A stretch of 64,000 nucleotides of DNA from PALSA-505 sp963699015. GTDB lineage: Bacteria > Actinomycetota > Actinomycetes > Streptosporangiales > Streptosporangiaceae. The notes beneath the pieces were generated by a model, which saw nothing but the letters and a program-made list of their open reading frames with translations, did not search any database and was not told where the DNA came from. The DNA lies in contig CAVOSX010000005.1 of NCBI GenBank assembly GCA_963699015.1, positions 248,001 through 312,000 of the forward strand. The letters are read 5' to 3'. Made by a program: the position numbers and the translations under genes. Positions 43,672 through 51,599 of this stretch are shown in pieces (the stretch's first letter is position 1; each line of letters begins with the position of its first letter).

Positions 43672-44094
43672 ATGCCCGGGATCATTGTCGGGGTGGACGG
43701 CTCGGCGCATTCACAGTGGGCCCTGGAGTGGGCCGTGAACGAGGCTGTAGCGCGGCATGCTCCGCTCACCGTACTCAGCGTGCCTTCCTGGGGGGCGGTC
43801 ATCAGCACCGAGGGCGGCCTGAACCTGGACGCCGCCGCCGAGGAAGTGCAGGAGCTGGTGGACCAGGCGGTGAGCCGCCGGTCCGGGCCCGCGCTGCCGG
43901 TGACGGTGGAGGTGACCACGGGCTCGCCACCCGCCCGAATCATCGAGGCCGCTCGCGATGCCGACCTGCTGGTGCTGGGCGCGCGTGGCAGCGGCGGATT
44001 GACCCAGCGGGGAGTCGGCTCGGTGACCAGCCAGGTGGCGGACGAGGCTCCCTGCCCGGTGGTCATCATCTTCCGGCCTTGCGCCGCTGGCTGA
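43672..44094 (+). CDS. Universal stress protein, single UspA domain
   Basis: This 140-residue protein starts MPGIIVGVDGSAHSQWALEW and ends with the nucleotide-binding loop GARGSGGLTQRGVGSVTSQV followed by CPVVIIF. That GxxG(9x)G(S/T) pattern marks ATP-binding UspA proteins, which help actinobacteria survive hypoxia, starvation and oxidative stress. The domain is complete with the Asp in VGVDGS. It is downstream of the dikinase pair and upstream of a potassium channel, a grouping similar to stress-related islands in streptomycetes. The gene is intact. Confidence 0.92.
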   Translation: MPGIIVGVDGSAHSQWALEWAVNEAVARHAPLTVLSVPSWGAVISTEGGLNLDAAAEEVQELVDQAVSRRSGPALPVTVEVTTGSPPARIIEAARDADLLVLGARGSGGLTQRGVGSVTSQVADEAPCPVVIIFRPCAAG

Positions 44095-44251
44095 GAGCCG
44101 GGCGGGCCGCAGCGAGCCGGCCGGATGCGCGCGCCTTGCCGCCTCGCGCGGCCGTGCTCGCCGCTGCCTCGCAGTCGTGATCTTCTGCAAGGACTCGGCG
44201 CGAAGCGGAGCGGATCGACATGCGTCTCTTGCATGTGCCGGATGACCGGAT

Positions 44252-44317
44252 CTGACTGACCGGCACGCGGCCGAGGCTGTCCGGACCCGGCCGGACTGGC
44301 AGTACGCGCAGTCGCTA
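44252..44317 (+). pseudogene. Tiny fragment resembling an IS1182-type transposase
   Basis: Within a long gene-free stretch (44095-44787) one frame reads LTDRHAAEAVRTRPDWQYAQ, closely resembling the LSDRQAAEAVRxRIDWKYAL segment of IS1182-family transposases. No other part of such an element was found. It is probably a relic of an old insertion. The rest of the stretch has no recognisable gene. Confidence 0.45.
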
Positions 44318-44787
44318 CCAAGTACGAGCCTGGCCTGGATGCCCTACGGGACCTGCTCCGGATTGCGTCGATCTGAACCGCCCGGAAGTTCGGGTTCCAT
44401 GCCGATCGCATGATGCACAGCCCGATCGGCGGGCGTTTCGCGGTGGTGAGGGCAAGGCGCTCTCCTTCGTGACAGGGCATGGTGGCCCGGCCGTATGCCA
44501 ACGTGTGATCTGCGATGGCCAGCGACCTGCCTGCGGGACTGCACCTCGCTCGGGCTGGGGCCGCTATCGTCGGCGTTGTAATGGAGCGCGCCGACCGTCC
44601 CCAGGCGCCCGGCCTGGCCGTGCGTGAGCGGCCCAGGCCTCATCCCGCCGCCGCGCCTCCGCGTCGATGGCGCCCGTTGTGGCCCAGGAGAGAAGCAGGT
44701 ACCCATGGCTGAACCGTCTGGTCCGCGGGTGACGAGGCCGCTGGCGGCGCATCCGCGCAGGTTCGGCGAGCTGCCGGCTGCGCCGGG

Positions 44788-45537
44788 GTGCTTCTGATGC
44801 CGGGCCTTCCCGGCGAGCAGCTGCCGGAGCCGGTGCGAGGACGCAGGTACCGGAAGCTGACGGAGGCGTTGTCCTCGCCGGACAGCTACGGCCTGGTGCT
44901 CCTGCTCATTCTCGTGACCTATGCCTTGTCGGCGGCGGTGAAGGCCTCATGGGCGGCGTCTTTGGTGCTGGCCGTGCAGATCGCCGCGGTGTGGGTGACG
45001 CTGCGGGCGTCCCGTGCGCGCCGGTCGGTCCGGGCGGCCGCCAATGTCGCGCTGGTCGGGGCGGCGCTGGCCGCGGTTGCGAACCTGTTCTTCCATGATC
45101 AGATCCACGGCGGCATTGTTGCCTCCTGGGTCAGCTGCCTGCTCTACCTGCTCGCGCCGGTTTCGATCATCCGCCATCTGGTACGCCGGCGGGTGGTGGA
45201 CAGCGAGACGCTGCTGGGAGCGGTCGCGGCGTACCTGATGGCCGGGATGTTCTTCGCATTCCTCTACCATGCGCTGGGGGCTACCCAGACGCAGCCGCCG
45301 TTCTTCGGGTCCCAGGGCCGCGGCACGTTCTCGCAGGACCTGTTCTTCTCGTTCACCACGCTGACCACGACCGGGTACGGCAACCTTGTCCCCGCCGGGA
45401 ACCCCGGCCAGAGCTTCGCGGTGCTCGAGATGCTGACCGGTCAGCTGTTCCTGGTCACGGCGGTGGCCAAGGTCGTCAATGCCTGGCGGCCGCGCCAGGG
45501 CAGGGGAGGGCTGCGAGAGAACTCCGACGACGAATAA
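44788..45537 (+). CDS. Potassium channel-like membrane protein
   Basis: This 249-residue protein has about six hydrophobic segments. The last pair flanks a pore loop with the potassium selectivity filter in FSFTTLTTTGYGNLVPAG. Upstream helices include SYGLVLLLILVTYALSAAV, SLVLAVQIAAVWVTL and LLGAVAAYLMAGMFFAFLY. It lacks a cytoplasmic RCK or cyclic-nucleotide domain, so gating is unknown. The C-terminal tail is short and charged (RPRQGRGGLRENSDDE). GTG 44788 and ATG 44797 are both possible. The gene lies next to the stress protein gene but 690 bases away. Confidence 0.9.
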   Translation: MLLMPGLPGEQLPEPVRGRRYRKLTEALSSPDSYGLVLLLILVTYALSAAVKASWAASLVLAVQIAAVWVTLRASRARRSVRAAANVALVGAALAAVANLFFHDQIHGGIVASWVSCLLYLLAPVSIIRHLVRRRVVDSETLLGAVAAYLMAGMFFAFLYHALGATQTQPPFFGSQGRGTFSQDLFFSFTTLTTTGYGNLVPAGNPGQSFAVLEMLTGQLFLVTAVAKVVNAWRPRQGRGGLRENSDDE

Positions 45538-45646
45538 CGGCGCTGTGCTGACCCGCCATTCTGCACGTGGGGCCTTGCGCGCGATGGACGGGCCTGCAGG
45601 GCCGCGATTGAGATGCGTCAGCCGGCGATGCGAGGTTGGCTGGGAA

Positions 45647-46324
45647 TCATCCTTCGGGAGGCCCGTCGCGGCGCGGCTTGCCGGCCGAAGTGCCGAGCGC
45701 GATACCGGTACCGGTGATGAAGACCAGCAGCAGTACCCCCGCGGGAACGGCCAGAGTGGCCAGGCTCTGCACGAGCAGCAGGTAGGCGACGCCGGATGCG
45801 GTGATGGCCACAGCGAGCGCGATCCCGGTGTACCGCAGCCACCGGGGCGGCACTCCCGACGCGGCGCCGGCTAGGCCGAGGACGGCCAGCGCGAACATCT
45901 TGACCCCGTCCAGCCGGTTCACTGCCTCATAGACCATGTGTGCCGGGCCGGGAGCGGACGCACCGGCCAGGACCATGCCGAGCACGAACTGGGCCAGCGA
46001 GATGACCCCGGCCCCAACCCCGGCGATGAGAGCGACCCGGGCGGCCGCGGCCGCTCCGGACCTGCGTGCGGCCCGGGCCAGGGCGATCGAGACGACGGCC
46101 AGGCCGGCGGCCGGCAGGCCCTCGGTGAGGGCGAACTGCGCAGCCACCGCGGTCCCGTGCCCGGCAAGCGCGGCGACGATCTCAGCTCCTGAGGCAGTTA
46201 GTTTCGGGCTGGGCGCCGCGACGGACAGCCCGGCGATCCAGGACAGCGTGAAGGCGATCCCGGCGACGCCGGTGACCGTGAGCAGATGGCGGCGAGGCAT
46301 GTCATGGGCGGCGCAGAGGTCCAT
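45647..46324 (-). CDS. Multi-pass membrane protein of unknown function
   Basis: This protein of about 225 residues has seven probable membrane helices: LLTVTGVAGIAFTLSWIAGL, IVAALAGHGTAVAAQFALT, LAVVSIALARAA, VALIAGVGAGVISLAQFVLG, MFALAVLGLAGAASG, GIALAVAITASGVAYLLLV, and TLAVPAGVLLLVFITGTG. The pattern resembles DUF4386-like actinobacterial membrane proteins; no catalytic residues are recognisable. ATG 46324 is preceded by GGAGCAGGAAAG, a good ribosome site, so the longer upstream frame is rejected. It is on the opposite strand to the channel gene and the TetR gene. Confidence 0.72.
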   Translation of the reverse strand: MDLCAAHDMPRRHLLTVTGVAGIAFTLSWIAGLSVAAPSPKLTASGAEIVAALAGHGTAVAAQFALTEGLPAAGLAVVSIALARAARRSGAAAAARVALIAGVGAGVISLAQFVLGMVLAGASAPGPAHMVYEAVNRLDGVKMFALAVLGLAGAASGVPPRWLRYTGIALAVAITASGVAYLLLVQSLATLAVPAGVLLLVFITGTGIALGTSAGKPRRDGPPEG

Positions 46325-46676
46325 CTTTCCTGCTCCTTGTGCTCCTGGTTGATGCGGCCCGGGCGGACCGGGCACCCACCGGCGCGCGGCGTGGTACCAG
46401 GGCGCTGCCGGGCTCTTGACGGCGGTGTTTGCCAGGGATCAAGTGCAGCTGGCCCGCGGGTCACGGCCTCGGTGTGGTTGGCCGCGCCGAGGTCCGTGGC
46501 TACCGGCGCTTGCGGGTCAATCGAGCCCGGCGTGCGCTCCGGGTGTTCTCCGCGTCGTTGACCATGTCCTGGATGCGTTCGGCGGCGAGCCGCTGCGCGA
46601 TGTATGGGTGCACGAGGTTCTCCTCTGTCAACTCATCGTGATGTCATCTAACGATACAATACGGTTCGTCTCGTGG

Positions 46677-46698
46677 CAAGACGGTCCGGTTCGTCTTG
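46677..46698. promoter_or_regulatory. Putative TetR operator upstream of the TetR gene
   Basis: The arms CAAGACG (46677-46683) and CGTCTTG (46692-46698) form a perfect 7-bp inverted repeat around GTCCGGTT. A further CGGTTCGTCTCG half-site lies just upstream at about 46662-46673. This sits 20 bases before the ATG of the TetR-type regulator, typical for autoregulation. The surrounding region is AT-richer than average. Confidence 0.6.
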
Positions 46699-46717
46699 TT
46701 ACTGGTATCGTGGTGAC

Positions 46718-47350
46718 ATGCCCCACAGCCGCAAGGAACCCGATGCAAGCCGGCGCAGCGAGCGGGCACGCATCGCGATCTTGACCGCGACCGCGGAACT
46801 GATCCGCACCGTGGGCTACGACAACATGTCGATCGAGGCGATCGCCGCCGCCGCTGGCGTGGGAAAGCAGACGATCTACCGCTGGTGGCCCTCCAAGGCT
46901 GCCGTCGTGCTCGACACGTGGGCTCCCGAGGTTCACCCCAGGATCGAGTTCCAGGATTCCGGCGACCTGGCTGCCGACCTCAAGGCTCAGCTGAAGGCCG
47001 TCATCGACCTCGGCAGCGATCCTGTCTTCGGGCGAATGTTCCGCGCCCTCGTTGCCGACAGCCAGCACGACGACCGGCTCGCTGAGCAGCTGCTCGACCG
47101 CATCTTCCGCCCTCGCATCGCGGCCTGCAAGGACCGGCTAGGCGCCGCCCAGGCGGCCGGCCAGCTCCGGCCCGACATCGACCTGGACATCGCAGTCAAC
47201 TTGTTCTACGGCAGCTTCTACCATCGCTACCTCCTCCGCGTCGCCCCCCTTACCCACGAACACGCCGACGCCATAGTCGATGCCGCTCTCAGCGGGATCG
47301 GCCCCCAAGCACAGACAACTGCGCCAGCAGCGCGGCACAGGCGGAGCTAG
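46718..47350 (+). CDS. TetR-family transcriptional regulator
   Basis: This protein of about 210 residues has a TetR N-terminal DNA-binding domain: RIAILTATAELIRTVGYDNM, SIEAIAAAAGVGKQTIYRWW and PSKAAVVLDTWA. A helical ligand-binding domain follows, with QLKAVIDLGSDPVFGRMFRA. ATG 46718 gives the expected start MPHSRKEPDASRRSERAR. The ligand and targets are unknown; the divergent neighbour (the membrane protein at 45647) is a possible target. The operator-like repeat right upstream suggests autorepression. Confidence 0.9.
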   Translation: MPHSRKEPDASRRSERARIAILTATAELIRTVGYDNMSIEAIAAAAGVGKQTIYRWWPSKAAVVLDTWAPEVHPRIEFQDSGDLAADLKAQLKAVIDLGSDPVFGRMFRALVADSQHDDRLAEQLLDRIFRPRIAACKDRLGAAQAAGQLRPDIDLDIAVNLFYGSFYHRYLLRVAPLTHEHADAIVDAALSGIGPQAQTTAPAARHRRS

Positions 47351-47426
47351 CCAGTACCTAGGTGCCTGCTGCCCGGTACTGGCTGCGCGGTGGGCAACCG
47401 ATCCGGCGGTGGTGCGTACTAGAGAC

Positions 47427-48017
47427 GTGGACAACGTAGCGTCCGGCGCGCTGGGCGCGTCACCGGAAGCCGGGGGCCGGGCCGGCGGCACCGAGCCGGG
47501 CCGCGCCGCTGCTGCGGCGGGCGAGTGGCCCGACGTTGCCCTGATCTACCGGCAGCACCACGCGGACCTGGTCCGGCTGGCGCTGCTCCTGGTCGGTGAC
47601 CGTGCCTCCGCCGAGGATGTGGTGCAGGACGTGTTCACCCGGCTGTGCACCCGTGGCCGGGTGCTGGCGCAAGACAGTGCCGTGGCCTACGTCCGGACGG
47701 CGGTCGTGAACGGATGCCGCAGCATGCTGCGGCGGCGCGCGCTGGCGCGCCGGGTCGCGATCACCCGTGCTGTGCCGTGGCGCGACACGCAGGAGTCCGC
47801 TGAGCACACGGCGATCCTGGCCGAGGACAGGCGGCTGGTGCTGGCTGCGCTGGCGGGGTTGCCGGGTCGCCGCCGCGAGGTGCTGGTGCTGCGGTTCTAC
47901 CTCGGCCTGCCGGTGGCCGAGGTCGCGGCCATGCTCGGCATCAGCCAGGGGTCGGTGAAATCTGCCACCGCACGCGGGCTCGAGGCGCTGGCCCGCCGGC
48001 TCGGGGAGGAACGATGA
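47427..48017 (+). CDS. ECF RNA polymerase sigma factor (SigE-like)
   Basis: This protein of about 196 residues has sigma region 2 (LIYRQHHADLVRLALLLVGD, AEDVVQDVFTRLC) and region 4 (LPGRRREVLVLRFYLGLPVA, EVAAMLGISQGSVKSATARG). This is the SigE/SigH family layout. The long glycine/alanine-rich N-terminal frame before residue 60 is not conserved. GTG 47427 is chosen, but a later start is possible. It overlaps the next gene, the likely anti-sigma or sensor partner, by four bases (ATGA), so the two are translationally coupled. It probably controls its own operon. Confidence 0.88.
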   Translation: MDNVASGALGASPEAGGRAGGTEPGRAAAAAGEWPDVALIYRQHHADLVRLALLLVGDRASAEDVVQDVFTRLCTRGRVLAQDSAVAYVRTAVVNGCRSMLRRRALARRVAITRAVPWRDTQESAEHTAILAEDRRLVLAALAGLPGRRREVLVLRFYLGLPVAEVAAMLGISQGSVKSATARGLEALARRLGEER

Positions 48018-49294
48018 CCGATGTCCTGGACCGGCTCACCGGCGCGATGAGCGCCGCGGCGAGCACCGTCCGCGAGCAGGACCTGCGCCCGCTCACCGCG
48101 CCGGCGCGCCCGCGGCGCCGGCGGCACCGGCCGGCATGGGCCGTGCCAGTCGCCGCGGCCGCGGCCGTGGTGCTGGTGATCGGCCTGGCGGCGTCGGTGT
48201 CGCACGGGCTGTTCAGAACCCCGCAGCCCGGCGGCCCGGGCCGCCAGCCCGCCGCGCCGCTGCGGTTCTACGTCACGACAGACCTGTCCATCGCGAAGAT
48301 CGTGGTCCGCTCGACGGGCACCGGCAAGGTCGTCGCGGTCGTCCCGGTGAAGCCGGTCGGGAACACCGGGTCGGAGGTCGCCCCCGCGCTGGCCACCGGG
48401 GCGAACGGGACGTTCTACGTCGCCGCGTTCGAGCGCGGGGTGCGGGAGGAGCAGATCTACCGGTTCCGGCTCACCGCGGCCGGGCACGTTACGGGGTTCA
48501 CGAGGGTACCCGGCGGCGCGCTGCGCCCCGGCTGGGCGGCGGACTCCCTGGCAGCGTCGGCGAACGGCTCGCGGCTCGCGGCCGGGGCCTACTACTACCC
48601 CAGCCACGTAACGCCGGGCCTGGAGCAGTCCGATCAGGTCGTCGTGATCAACACCCGCACCGGCGGGCAGCGCATCTGGCGTGGCGGGTCGCTCGCCGGG
48701 GGGTACACCTTCTTCCGCGTCGCCGGCCTGTCCTGGACCGGCGGCCGCCGCAAACTGGCGGTGCTCGGGCAGTGGTGCCGGGCCGCCGACCCGAACCCCG
48801 GCGGCGAGGAATGCCCCCGCCAGGAGCGCCAGGCGCAGCTCCGGGCCATCAACCCGGACGCCCCGGGCGGCGGCAGCGTGCTGGGCGGCCGTCTGCTGTT
48901 GCGGCAGTCACCACGGACATTCCTCGCGCAGGCACTGCTCAATCCGGACGGCTCGGTCATCACGGCCATGGTGCTGCGCGGCAAGGTCGTGGGAAACCGG
49001 CAGATCAGCGGGACCTTCCCGGCGAACCTGTCCGTGGAGCAGGTGTCGGCGGCGACCGGGCGCCCGCTCGGCGTGATCTACCGGCGCTACCTCGGTGACA
49101 CCAGCTTGGAGAGCGGCCCGATGAACGACGCGCTGACGCTCATCTCCGACGCCACCGGGAGCCACCTGATCCTCAACGGCGGCATCTGCGGCCTGAACTG
49201 CAGCAACGAGTTCAACGGCTGGCTGGACGGCGGGCGGCTGGTACCGCTGCGGCCCGCCGGGTTCGCCCACCGCGAGGCCGCCGAGGCCTGGTGA
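48014..49294 (+). CDS. Membrane-anchored beta-propeller-like protein, candidate sigma-factor partner
   Basis: This 426-residue protein has a cytoplasmic N-terminus of about 45 residues (LTAPARPRRRRHRPAWAVP) and one membrane helix (VAAAAAVVLVIGLAASV). A large extracytoplasmic domain follows, rich in beta strands with recurring patterns such as FYVAAFERGVREEQIYRFRL, WAADSLAASANGSRLAAGA and LSWTGGRRKLAVLGQW. That resembles WD40/YVTN-type propellers. The four-base overlap with the sigma factor gene suggests it modulates the sigma factor across the membrane; the short N-terminal tail would be the binding part. A classical anti-sigma zinc motif (HxxxCxxC) is absent. Confidence 0.75.
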   Translation: MTDVLDRLTGAMSAAASTVREQDLRPLTAPARPRRRRHRPAWAVPVAAAAAVVLVIGLAASVSHGLFRTPQPGGPGRQPAAPLRFYVTTDLSIAKIVVRSTGTGKVVAVVPVKPVGNTGSEVAPALATGANGTFYVAAFERGVREEQIYRFRLTAAGHVTGFTRVPGGALRPGWAADSLAASANGSRLAAGAYYYPSHVTPGLEQSDQVVVINTRTGGQRIWRGGSLAGGYTFFRVAGLSWTGGRRKLAVLGQWCRAADPNPGGEECPRQERQAQLRAINPDAPGGGSVLGGRLLLRQSPRTFLAQALLNPDGSVITAMVLRGKVVGNRQISGTFPANLSVEQVSAATGRPLGVIYRRYLGDTSLESGPMNDALTLISDATGSHLILNGGICGLNCSNEFNGWLDGGRLVPLRPAGFAHREAAEAW

Positions 49295-49642
49295 TGCCGC
49301 GGTGCACCTGGCCGCCGGCCGGCTGGGTCAAGTTCAGCGCCCGGGAGATCGCTTCGGCGCTCAACGCACATCACCCGGGCGGGCATCAGGGTGAGCGCGG
49401 AGTCGGCCTCAGCGGCGGTGCCCGGTTCCATCGTGACCTTCGACAGGTACGGGTTTATGGATGTGCGCTGCCAAGCCGCTGCTTCATCTGGGCCGAGTAG
49501 AGTTGAAGCCATTCAGGGGAAACGGATTATGCGCAGATGACATCGCTAAGCGACCGCCCCGGCGGTTTCAACGCGATTAGGGCGGTAGCGACTGCTTCGT
49601 AGCCTCACTCGCTGGATGAGCAATGACTGCAAGGGAGCGCAG
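49295..49642. other. Stretch without a recognisable gene
   Basis: Frames are open on both strands but none is recognised. One minus-strand frame reads INPYLSKVTMEPGTAAEADS, which could be a relic of a protein gene but matches no family I know. A small gene starts at 49643 after GGAGCGCAG. Confidence 0.35.
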
Positions 49643-49864
49643 ATGAGCGATCCACTGGACGTGCAGCGGAATCTGGATCATTGCATGCGGAACATCAAGG
49701 ATGCCGGCGAGGCGATGGCCGGCGACATGCATGGCGCGGCGATGCGGCTGGGCGTGGCCGCGATGATACTGGCCAGCGCCACCCACGCGGTGCACAGGCA
49801 CGCTGCCGAGCGAACGCAAGGACAGCCGCGACGGGGCGGCGGGGAAGCACCCGCCGAAGCCTGA
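49643..49864 (+). CDS. Small helical protein of unknown function (73 aa)
   Basis: The ATG at 49643 has a good ribosome site (GGAG seven bases upstream). The predicted protein starts MSDPLDVQRNLDHCMRNIKD and continues with alanine- and methionine-rich helices (AMRLGVAAMILASATHAVHR), ending in a charged low-complexity tail. It resembles no family that I recognise. A single cysteine at residue 14 and several histidines are present. The good ribosome site and codon use support it as a real gene. Confidence 0.5.
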   Translation: MSDPLDVQRNLDHCMRNIKDAGEAMAGDMHGAAMRLGVAAMILASATHAVHRHAAERTQGQPRRGGGEAPAEA

Positions 49865-50110
49865 GCGGCCCCCGTGGTGGACGGCTATCGGCGGACAGCC
49901 GTCACCGCGGCGCGGAGGAACTGCTGCGCCCCGTAGGCACGACGCAACGCGCCGAGAAGCAGCAGGATCGTCGCGCCGGCTATGGCGTCGGTGAGAACGC
50001 CGGGAACCAGGACATACGAACTCAGATCATTCGAAGAGCCGCCGCTTATGACAATGGCAGCCTCTGGCGGAAGTCCATCCCCATTCCCGGCCGCCGGCTG
50101 TAGGCCTGAA

Positions 50111-51181
50111 TCACCCGATGTCGAGCGCCGCGCTGGTCAGCAGCCGCCGCGCGCCCGTGTCGCCGAGGAACTTGAAGCGCCGCCGCATGTCCGCGGCTGC
50201 GGCGCCCGCGTCCGGGAAGGACCCGAGATAGCCCCTGATGCTGCCGTACTCGCCGAGGATGGCGAGGACTTCCCGCGCGTTTTCCACCGTCGCCCGGATC
50301 TTCGCCTTGTTGCGGATCACGCGGGCGTCGTTTTCCGTTGCCGCGATCTCGGCGGGCGGCATGGCGGCGACCTGTGCCGGGTCGAAGCCGTAGAACGCCT
50401 GCCGGATGCCGTCCCACTTGGCCTCGACGACGCGCTGGTTTATCCCTGCCTCGAAAACCGAGCGCGACAGGTGCTCGAGAAAGAATGCGGGATCGTCCGG
50501 TGCTTGATCGCGGAGCTTGTCGAATGGCGCGGCCAGCTCGCGCACCCGCGTCCGCGTCCGCAGCGCCGACTGATCGGCCTCGGCCATGTCCCCGGACTTT
50601 ATCCGTGCGACGAGTGCCGTCGCCTCGTCGTGAGTGAGGATGTTGATCCATAGCGCGCTGCCGGGGTCCTGCAGCCGGCTGTCGTCGATGCCACCCAGGT
50701 CAACCGGGTCGAAGCCGGCGTCCCGGATCAGCTCGGCGACGACCGGCTTGGCTTCCTCATCGCCGGACAGGAACAGGACCCAGGGCGGCTCGCGGTGGTT
50801 GTCGTCCGCCATGATGTTCGCCGAGAGCGAGTTGAAGGCACGCACCCAGCGCGCCCGCGGGAACGCGTCGGCCCGCGACCGCAGCGCCACCTGTTGCCGC
50901 CCGAACGAATTGGCCGCGTCGATCACGGTGCGGCCATCCAGTGAGCCGGCTGCCTGCAGCACGTCTGTCACCGCGGGGGCAGGGACGGCCACGAGCACCA
51001 CCTCGGCGCCCGCCACGGCGTCGGCCACCGAGGCCGCATGTGCGCGCTCCCCGAGTTCCGCGGCCAGTGCACGCGGCCGGGCGGCGCCCCGTGCCGCGAA
51101 TGTGACGTCGTGGCCGGCGGCGTGCCAGAGCCGGCCTAGTGTCGAGCCGACGCGGCCGGCTCCGAGAACCGCGATCTTCAT
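50111..51181 (-). CDS. Fusion of F420:NADP-reductase-like Rossmann domain and DNA-3-methyladenine glycosylase-like domain
   Basis: This 356-residue protein joins two unrelated folds. Residues 1-190 match the F420-dependent NADP reductase type: MKIAVLGAGRVGSTLGRLW, AEVVLVAVPAPAVTDVLQ, RTVIDAANSFGRQ, ARWVRAFNSLSANIM and LFLSGDEEAKPVVAELIRDA. Residues 225-350 align with Tag, the DNA-3-methyladenine glycosylase I: FLEHLSRSVFEAGINQRVVE, WDGIRQAFYGFDPAQVAAMP and ARVIRNKAKIRATVENAREV. By hand alignment the base-recognition Glu and Trp of Tag are replaced by Ser and Gln, and no zinc-ligand pattern is visible. I therefore doubt glycosylase activity. The start MKIAV is clear; the gene has no frameshift. 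Confidence 0.82.
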   Translation of the reverse strand: MKIAVLGAGRVGSTLGRLWHAAGHDVTFAARGAARPRALAAELGERAHAASVADAVAGAEVVLVAVPAPAVTDVLQAAGSLDGRTVIDAANSFGRQQVALRSRADAFPRARWVRAFNSLSANIMADDNHREPPWVLFLSGDEEAKPVVAELIRDAGFDPVDLGGIDDSRLQDPGSALWINILTHDEATALVARIKSGDMAEADQSALRTRTRVRELAAPFDKLRDQAPDDPAFFLEHLSRSVFEAGINQRVVEAKWDGIRQAFYGFDPAQVAAMPPAEIAATENDARVIRNKAKIRATVENAREVLAILGEYGSIRGYLGSFPDAGAAAADMRRRFKFLGDTGARRLLTSAALDIG

Positions 51182-51194
51182 TGGCTCCTCCCTC

Positions 51195-51530
51195 TCATGT
51201 CGTGACGACGAGCTTGCCGCTGGCCCGGTTCTGCTCCATGTCGGTGTGCGCCTCCACGATCTGGTCGAACCAGTACACGTGACCGAGCGGGACGGCGGCC
51301 GTGCCGGGGGCGACGGCGTCGAGGAAGTCCTGCAGGGCCTGTGGCGGGAGGTCGGCGGCGTCCCCTTTGTACGCAGTCAGCCGTACCCCCGTGGGCAGGT
51401 AGTCGAGCGGATAGAAGTCACGCACGGTCCACTGACTGGACAGCATTCCGGTGAAGCACACCACGCCGTGGACCCGGACCGACCGTAGCGTGTCGGGCAG
51501 CGTTGGAGCTGCTACCACGCTCGTCGGCCT
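51195..51530 (-). pseudogene. C-terminal fragment of a zinc-free quinone oxidoreductase
   Basis: The fragment encodes only the last 107 or so residues: PTLPDTLRSVRVHGVVCFTG, TVRDFYPLDYLPTGVRLTAY, GDAADLPPQALQDFLDAV and MEQNRASGKLVVT. These belong to the C-terminal half of NADPH:quinone reductases of the MDR superfamily. The N-terminal catalytic half and most of the Rossmann fold are missing, and the frame stops at 51530. It sits just upstream of the Rossmann-Tag fusion on the same strand. It cannot be functional. Confidence 0.7.
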
Positions 51531-51599
51531 GCACCGGTCAGCGGCTCGCCGATGCGCACGGTCCGAGGACGCGCTTGGCTGTTCTATGAAGGGAATGAC

